From assembly GCA_031178585.1 (NCBI GenBank), contig JAPSIT010000056.1, positions 1-10,005 on the forward strand: DNA of 10,005 bases, written 5' to 3'. This document shows, piece by piece, positions 5,740 through 10,005 of the stretch. The notes below the pieces were generated by a model. The model was not told where the DNA came from, searched no databases, and saw only the letters and a list, made by a program, of their open reading frames with translations. The DNA is from Arthrobacter sp. (GTDB taxonomy: Bacteria > Actinomycetota > Actinomycetes > Actinomycetales > Micrococcaceae). Numbering within the stretch: the first letter of the stretch is position 1; every line of letters begins with the position of its first letter. A program made the position numbers and the translations under genes.

Positions 5740-7860
5740 ATGCCCCTTATTGATACAGCCTCGACAGTGGACGCCGCCCAGGCGTTCCCCCTTGGCGTAA
5801 GTTCCGTTGGACCGGTAACCGCCGGAGCCGGCGCCCCGGGCAGCCGCGCGAGGGTGGCTGTCTACGCGCCGGGCGTCAAGACACTGGAGATTGCCTATCA
5901 GGCGCCGGACGGCGAGTGGCGCCTCCACACGCTGCCGAACGTGTCCAAGGGCGTCCATTATGGCGTGGTGGACGCCTTCCCTGTGGGGTCCCGCTACGGC
6001 TTCCGCCCCGCCGCCGACCGCCAGGTCCTGCCGCTCACAGTTCCCACGACGGATTTTGACGACGACGGCGGCAGCCAGCCGCTGCTTCTCGATCCCTACG
6101 GGCGCGGTGTGGATCAACGCAACGGTTTCCTCACCAGTGTGAGGACGTCCAGCGATTTTGACTGGGGCTCCGACCAGCGGCTTCACACGCCCTGGCGCAA
6201 CACGATCGTTTATGAGGCACACGTCCGCGGGCAGAGCATGCTGCACCCTGACATCCCGGAGACCCTGCGCGGCACGTATGCGGGCATGGCCCATCCTGCA
6301 ATGATCGAGCACCTGACAGGCCTTGGAGTCACGGCAGTGGAGTTGCTGCCGGTCCACTTCCACCTCGACGAACCCCACCTGCAGGATCTTGGCCTGACGA
6401 ATTACTGGGGATACAACACGGCGGCGTTCTTCGCCCCGCACCCGGCTTATGCGACCAAGTCCGCGCAGGAGTCGGGACCGCAGGCGGTCCAGGACGAGTT
6501 CAAGACCATGGTCAAGCTCCTGCACGCCGCCGGCATCGAGGTTCTCCTGGACGTGGTCTATAACCACACGGCGGAGGGCGGACCCGGCGGGAACACCTTC
6601 GGCTTCCGCGGCCTGGGGGAGCGGAACTATTACCGGACCGACGGCAGCGGCCGGTACGTCGACACCACTGGCTGCGGGAACACCCTGAATTTTGCCGAAC
6701 CCCGCGTTGTGCAGCTGGTACTGGATTCGCTCCGGTACTGGGTGAACGAGTTTCATATTGACGGATTCCGCTTCGACCTTGCCGTGGCGCTCTGCAGGAA
6801 CGCGGCCAACGAGTTCGATCCCAAGCATCCGTTCCTGGCAGAAGTGGCGGCGGATCCGGTGCTCTCAGGCATCAAACTCATCGCCGAACCCTGGGACGTG
6901 GGCCACGGAGGCTGGCAGACCGGCCGCTTCCCCGGCGGCTGGGTGGACTGGAACGACCACTACCGCGATGCGATGCGTTCGTTCTGGGTTGCGGACCGTG
7001 CCGCCATCGACAGCGGCGGCCAAGGGGGTTCCGTGGCGCGGCTGGCGGACGCCATCTCCGGTTCGGCCAGCCTCTTTGAGGCCTCAGGCCGCTCCCGACT
7101 CGCGTCCCTGAACTACATCACGTCCCACGACGGCTTCACCATGACGGACCTCGTCTCCTACGACCGCAAGCACAATGAGGCCAACGGGGAGCAAAACCGG
7201 GACGGGCACGGAGACAACCGCAGCTACAACCACGGGTTCGAAGGCCGGACCGAGGACGAAGCCATCCTTGCCCGGCGTGCCCAGACGCGGCGGAACCTGA
7301 TGGCATCGCTCATGATCTCGCTCGGGGTCCCCATGATCACGGCCGGCGATGAACTTGGCCGGACCCAGCAAGGGAACAACAACGCCTATTGCCAGGACAA
7401 CCCGCTGACGTGGGTGGACTGGACGAGCACGCCGGAATCCCACGCCATGCTTCGGAGCACTAAGCGCGTGATCCGGCTCCGCAAGGAGTTCCTTGCCGGG
7501 CAGCCGCATGACTATCCAGAGCGCGACGCCAACTCCTTCCTGTATTGGTTTGATGAGAACGGCGAGCCCATGACCATGGAGCGGTGGAACGACCCGAAGC
7601 ACCGCATCGTGCAGCTGCTGCTCGGCTCAGATGACGGTCAGGTGGCCGGGCTCATTGTTGTCAACGGCGGCCGCGATGATGTGATGGTCATGCTTCCAAA
7701 GTTCGCCAAGGAGCTCGGTCAGGATGTCGGCGCCGAACGGCGGACGTTCGAACTGCGCGTGACCACGTCCGAAGTCCACGACCAGCGCCAGGGTATTAAC
7801 GTGGCACCCGGCGAACGGGATCTGGTGCAGGCCAACACCATCAACATCTACCGCGTCTAG
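5740..7860 (+). CDS. glgX: Glycogen debranching enzyme GlgX (GH13 isoamylase type)
   Basis: GlgX hydrolyses alpha-1,6 branch linkages, chiefly short stubs left on glycogen after phosphorylase action, in the cytosol. The 706-residue protein has an N-terminal CBM48/isoamylase-N beta-sandwich (about 15-125, LGVSSVGPVTAGAG to LLLDPYGRGV), a central GH13 barrel (about 155-560) and a C-terminal beta domain. GH13 signatures are DVVYNHT at 271-277, GFRFDLA with nucleophile D346, IAEPWDVG with acid/base E383, and SHDGF with D464; NYWGYNT at 221-227 and the GDELGRTQQGNNNAYCQD region at 536-553 are typical of the GlgX/TreX group. Size matches the 650-720 usual for the family. TreX of the trehalose pathway is hard to exclude by sequence alone. 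The ATG has no ribosome-binding site. A phosphorylase gene (glgP) nearby on the other strand fits glycogen turnover. The RNase gene follows after only 29 bp. Confidence 0.94.
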   Translation: MPLIDTASTVDAAQAFPLGVSSVGPVTAGAGAPGSRARVAVYAPGVKTLEIAYQAPDGEWRLHTLPNVSKGVHYGVVDAFPVGSRYGFRPAADRQVLPLTVPTTDFDDDGGSQPLLLDPYGRGVDQRNGFLTSVRTSSDFDWGSDQRLHTPWRNTIVYEAHVRGQSMLHPDIPETLRGTYAGMAHPAMIEHLTGLGVTAVELLPVHFHLDEPHLQDLGLTNYWGYNTAAFFAPHPAYATKSAQESGPQAVQDEFKTMVKLLHAAGIEVLLDVVYNHTAEGGPGGNTFGFRGLGERNYYRTDGSGRYVDTTGCGNTLNFAEPRVVQLVLDSLRYWVNEFHIDGFRFDLAVALCRNAANEFDPKHPFLAEVAADPVLSGIKLIAEPWDVGHGGWQTGRFPGGWVDWNDHYRDAMRSFWVADRAAIDSGGQGGSVARLADAISGSASLFEASGRSRLASLNYITSHDGFTMTDLVSYDRKHNEANGEQNRDGHGDNRSYNHGFEGRTEDEAILARRAQTRRNLMASLMISLGVPMITAGDELGRTQQGNNNAYCQDNPLTWVDWTSTPESHAMLRSTKRVIRLRKEFLAGQPHDYPERDANSFLYWFDENGEPMTMERWNDPKHRIVQLLLGSDDGQVAGLIVVNGGRDDVMVMLPKFAKELGQDVGAERRTFELRVTTSEVHDQRQGINVAPGERDLVQANTINIYRV

Positions 7861-7889
7861 TACGGGCCTGGCACGAAGGACGGGAACGC

Positions 7890-8399
7890 TTGAATATGCG
7901 CAGGCTGCTGGCCACGGTGGTGCTGACGGTACTGCTGGGTGTGGCGCTCGTCGTGTCCAACGGACTGCAGCTCCAAACGGGCGGGCCGGTCCCTGCCGAA
8001 TCGGGCAGTGCCCAGTCCAGTCCCACGCAGGCCGGCCCGGCACCGTCCGGCACGCTGCCGCCGTCGTCCGTCCCGCCGTCGGCAGCCGACGGCGGAGCGG
8101 TCGCCAACCCGTCACGGCTCCCCACCATCAGGGAATCACAACTCCCGCGCGAAGGGCGGGCCACCCTTGCGCTCATCCGCCGCGGAGGGCCGTTTCCCTA
8201 TGAACGCGACGGCGTGACCTTCGGAAATTTTGAGCGCATCCTGCCGCGGAAATCGGGCGGCTATTACAGGGAGTACACGGTGCCGACTCCTGGAGAGTCC
8301 GACCGCGGGGCCCGCAGGATCGTCGCAGGCAAGGCCGGTGAAAAGTACTACACGGCCGATCATTACGATTCTTTCAAGTTCATAGCAGAGGGTAAATGA
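7890..8399 (+). CDS. Membrane-anchored or exported guanyl-type ribonuclease (RNase Sa/barnase-like)
   Basis: The 169-residue product has a basic N-terminus and a hydrophobic segment at about 5-23, then a Pro/Ser/Gly/Ala-rich linker (30-75), then a microbial RNase domain (about 77-168). That domain follows Streptomyces RNase Sa closely: GPFPYERDGVTFGNFE, LPRKSGGYYREYTV, then DRGARRIVAG and YYTADHYDSF. By this alignment from memory, all four catalytic residues are kept: E128, R139, R143 and H158 (E54, R65, R69 and H85 of RNase Sa). The domain should cleave single-stranded RNA, preferentially after guanosine. There is no cysteine, so the RNase Sa disulfide is absent, and there is no lipobox or clear AxA cleavage site, so a tethered extracytoplasmic enzyme is possible. 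The TTG at 7890 has GAAGGA 9 nt upstream; the ATG at 7896 is the alternative start. The stop overlaps the barstar gene, its likely cytosolic inhibitor. Confidence 0.88.
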   Translation: MNMRRLLATVVLTVLLGVALVVSNGLQLQTGGPVPAESGSAQSSPTQAGPAPSGTLPPSSVPPSAADGGAVANPSRLPTIRESQLPREGRATLALIRRGGPFPYERDGVTFGNFERILPRKSGGYYREYTVPTPGESDRGARRIVAGKAGEKYYTADHYDSFKFIAEGK

Positions 8400-8752
8400 G
8401 AATCTATTCCGCCGACACCTGGACCGTTGACGAACTGCGTGACCAGGCCGCTGATGCGGGCCGCCGCAGCCTCGTGATCCCGGCTGCCGGCTCCAAGAAG
8501 GCGGTACTTGCCACCTTCGGCGAGGCGCTGCAGTTCCCGGAGCATTACGGCCTCAACCTGGACGCCCTCAACGACTCCCTCCATGACTTCGCCGATGCCA
8601 TCTCGGACAACGGCGAAGACCCGCTGACGGTGATCTGGGAGGTGCCCGCCGCCTTCCGCAGCGACCGCTCCTTTGGGGTCATCTGCGAGATCCTCCAGGA
8701 CGCTGAGAGCTACGCCGGCAAGGACCTCACGGTCATAGCCGTCTGCCTGTAG
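8396..8752 (+). CDS. Barstar family ribonuclease inhibitor
   Basis: Barstar proteins bind the active site of barnase/RNase Sa-type enzymes in the cytosol and block them. The 118-residue product has the diagnostic block FPEHYGLNLDALNDSLHDF at 47-65; D56 and D60 match the barstar acidic residues D35 and D39 that contact the RNase active site, while barstar Y29 and W38 are H50 and N59 here. The C-terminal part (VIWEVP, then ICEILQDAESYAGKDLTVIAV) fits the remaining strands and helix. At about 20 residues more than barstar itself, the extra length is at the N-terminus and in the loop after 65. The ATG overlaps the RNase stop as ATGA, which implies translational coupling, with GAGGG just upstream inside the RNase coding end. 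Adjacency to a catalytically intact RNase makes inhibitor or immunity the clear role. Confidence 0.92.
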   Translation: MRIYSADTWTVDELRDQAADAGRRSLVIPAAGSKKAVLATFGEALQFPEHYGLNLDALNDSLHDFADAISDNGEDPLTVIWEVPAAFRSDRSFGVICEILQDAESYAGKDLTVIAVCL

Positions 8753-8789
8753 GCGCGGCTGTGCGGCTGTAAGCCCTCTCAGACGGGAA

Positions 8790-8820
8790 CAGGGTGGCCC
8801 GTCAGCGACGGACCACCCTG
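8790..8820. terminator. Bidirectional hairpin between barstar and glgP
   Basis: Bases 8790-8797 (CAGGGTGG) pair with 8813-8820, then after one C-A mismatch 8799-8803 (CCGTC) pair with 8807-8811, closing on an AGC loop. The 13 bp of mostly G-C pairing lie between two converging stop codons (8752 and 8831), as expected of a shared terminator. Neither side has a T-run, so efficiency as an intrinsic terminator is uncertain. Confidence 0.6.
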
Positions 8821-8830
8821 ACGTGGGAGC

Positions 8831-10005
8831 CTAAGCGTTGACGACCAGACCCAGCTCGGCCTTGGATGCCAGCGCCTCGTGCTTGGGGAGCACGCGCACC
8901 GTGTAGCCGAAGGACCCGGACCGGTCGATCACGATGGAACCCGTGAACAGGTACCGGCCGTTGCCCAGTTCGTCCTTGGGCTCGAGCTCCACAAGCGTCA
9001 CGTTGGCGAGTTCATCGCTTTCCTCGGCCTGCCCGTAGGCGACCTCCACGGCAACGTCGTTCGGCGTCAGATTGTGCAGTCCCACGTAGGCGTTGACCTG
9101 GAGGGTGTCGCCGATCTGCGGATCCTCGGACACGCCCAGGGAATCCACGTGCTCAACGTGGAGCTGCGGCCAGGCAGCCCGCACCTTGGTGGTCCACGCC
9201 GCGAGCTTCCTGGACTGGGCGAAGGAGTTCGCAACCGCGTGCCGCCCGGAAACCGCCGCTGGCCTGTACAGGACGTTGACATAGTCCCGCAGCATCCGCT
9301 CGGCCGATACTGCCGGTCCGAGGTGTGCGAGCGTGTGCTTGATCATCGAGACCCAGTGCGTGGGGATCTTCTCGTGACCGGTGTCGGACGGACCGGCGGC
9401 CCCTGCTGCTTCAGACGTGGTGTTGCCGTAGAACCGTGGCGCCACCTGGGTTTCGAGCAGCTCGTACAGGGCCGCGGCTTCGATGTCGTCGCGCTCATCG
9501 GCTGAGGCCCCGTTGTTGGCGGTCGGAATCGCCCACCCGTTTTCGCCGTCGTACATCTCGTCCCACCAGCCGTCGAGCACCGAAAGGTTGAGGGAACCGT
9601 TGATCGCAGCCTTCATGCCCGACGTGCCGCAGGCTTCCAGGGGACGCAGCGGGTTGTTCAGCCAGACGTCGCAACCTGGGAACAGGGTGCGGGCCATGGC
9701 GATGTCGTAGTTTGGCAGGAAGACGATGCGGTGACGGACCTTCGGGTCGTCCGTAAAGCGCACCAGATCCTGGATCATCTTCTTGCCGGCGTCGTCCGCG
9801 GGATGGGACTTGCCGGCGATGACCAGCTGGATCGGGTGCTCCTTGTGCAGCAGGAGCGCCTTGAGGCGTTCGGGCTCGCGGAGCATCAGCGTCAGCCGCT
9901 TGTAGGTGGGGACGCGCCGGGCGAAGCCGATGGTCAGGATATCGGGATCAAGGACGGAATCAGTCCAGGCGAGCTCAGCATCAGCGGCACCGCGCTTCTT
10001 CCACG
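8831..10005 (-). CDS. glgP: Alpha-glucan (glycogen/maltodextrin) phosphorylase, C-terminal part (partial)
   Basis: GlgP removes glucose-1-phosphate from the non-reducing ends of alpha-1,4-glucans using pyridoxal phosphate. The frame runs from a TAG stop at 8831-8833 to the right edge, where it starts inside the gene with WKKRGAADAELAW; about 390 residues are visible. Landmarks: ILTIGFARRVPTYKRLTLML at 22-41 of the visible part, VIAGKSHPADDAGKK, FLPNYDIAMA, and the cofactor region EACGTSGMKAAINGSLNLS, whose K131 should hold PLP by GT35 family precedent. A C-terminal beta-rich segment (roughly the last 100 residues, ending ELGLVVNA) is typical of the Mycobacterium/Thermotoga-type phosphorylase (about 850 residues) rather than the E. 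coli GlgP/MalP type. The N-terminal half and promoter lie beyond the window. With GlgX nearby, the pair accounts for phosphorolysis plus debranching of glycogen. Confidence 0.93.
   Translation of the reverse strand, partial: WKKRGAADAELAWTDSVLDPDILTIGFARRVPTYKRLTLMLREPERLKALLLHKEHPIQLVIAGKSHPADDAGKKMIQDLVRFTDDPKVRHRIVFLPNYDIAMARTLFPGCDVWLNNPLRPLEACGTSGMKAAINGSLNLSVLDGWWDEMYDGENGWAIPTANNGASADERDDIEAAALYELLETQVAPRFYGNTTSEAAGAAGPSDTGHEKIPTHWVSMIKHTLAHLGPAVSAERMLRDYVNVLYRPAAVSGRHAVANSFAQSRKLAAWTTKVRAAWPQLHVEHVDSLGVSEDPQIGDTLQVNAYVGLHNLTPNDVAVEVAYGQAEESDELANVTLVELEPKDELGNGRYLFTGSIVIDRSGSFGYTVRVLPKHEALASKAELGLVVNA

Noticed and set aside
5683..6828. 381-residue minus-strand reading frame opposite glgX
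   Set aside because: It overlaps the conserved GlgX barrel and the glgX start region, and shows no domain or ribosome-binding site support.
8755..8770. Tandem GCGGCTGT repeat after barstar
   Set aside because: Two 8-bp copies in GC-rich intergenic DNA are within chance expectation and have no associated structure.

Overview
The window looks like chromosomal DNA of a high-GC actinobacterium, most likely Micrococcaceae (Arthrobacter/Pseudarthrobacter type). Third positions are GC-rich, GTG starts are common, and the order carD-ispD-ispF-cysS-rlmB matches the conserved actinobacterial cluster known from Mycobacterium tuberculosis (Rv3583c to Rv3579c). The genus is an inference from protein character; no search was run.

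Left half (1-4553, all on +): the last 28 codons of a CarD-type regulator and its strong intrinsic terminator; ispD and ispF (two steps of the MEP isoprenoid pathway); a small unrecognised lipoprotein gene; cysS (cysteinyl-tRNA synthetase); and rlmB (SpoU-type 23S rRNA 2'-O-methyltransferase). The lipoprotein is the one non-housekeeping member of this block.

Middle (4554-5739): rlmB converges on a nitrilase-superfamily amidohydrolase gene on the minus strand. Their 259-bp gap holds a large hairpin and then an unusual array: four 32-bp direct units on + and, after a short centre, two 32-bp units of the same family in inverted orientation, ending two bases from the nitrilase stop codon. This is the least explained structure in the window. 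A 117-bp divergent region separates the nitrilase start from glgX.

Right half (5740-10005): glgX (glycogen debranching enzyme), then 29 bp later a membrane-anchored or exported RNase Sa/barnase-like ribonuclease whose stop overlaps (ATGA) the start of a barstar-family inhibitor, which makes a compact RNase/inhibitor pair. The pair converges on the 3' part of a minus-strand alpha-glucan phosphorylase gene (glgP), cut by the right edge. GlgX and GlgP act together in glycogen breakdown: GlgP shortens outer chains to limit dextrin and GlgX removes the stubs. A near-perfect hairpin sits between the barstar and glgP stop codons. Several genes (cysS, glgX, perhaps ispD) have a -10-like hexamer 6-8 nt before the start codon and no usable Shine-Dalgarno site, which suggests leaderless mRNAs.
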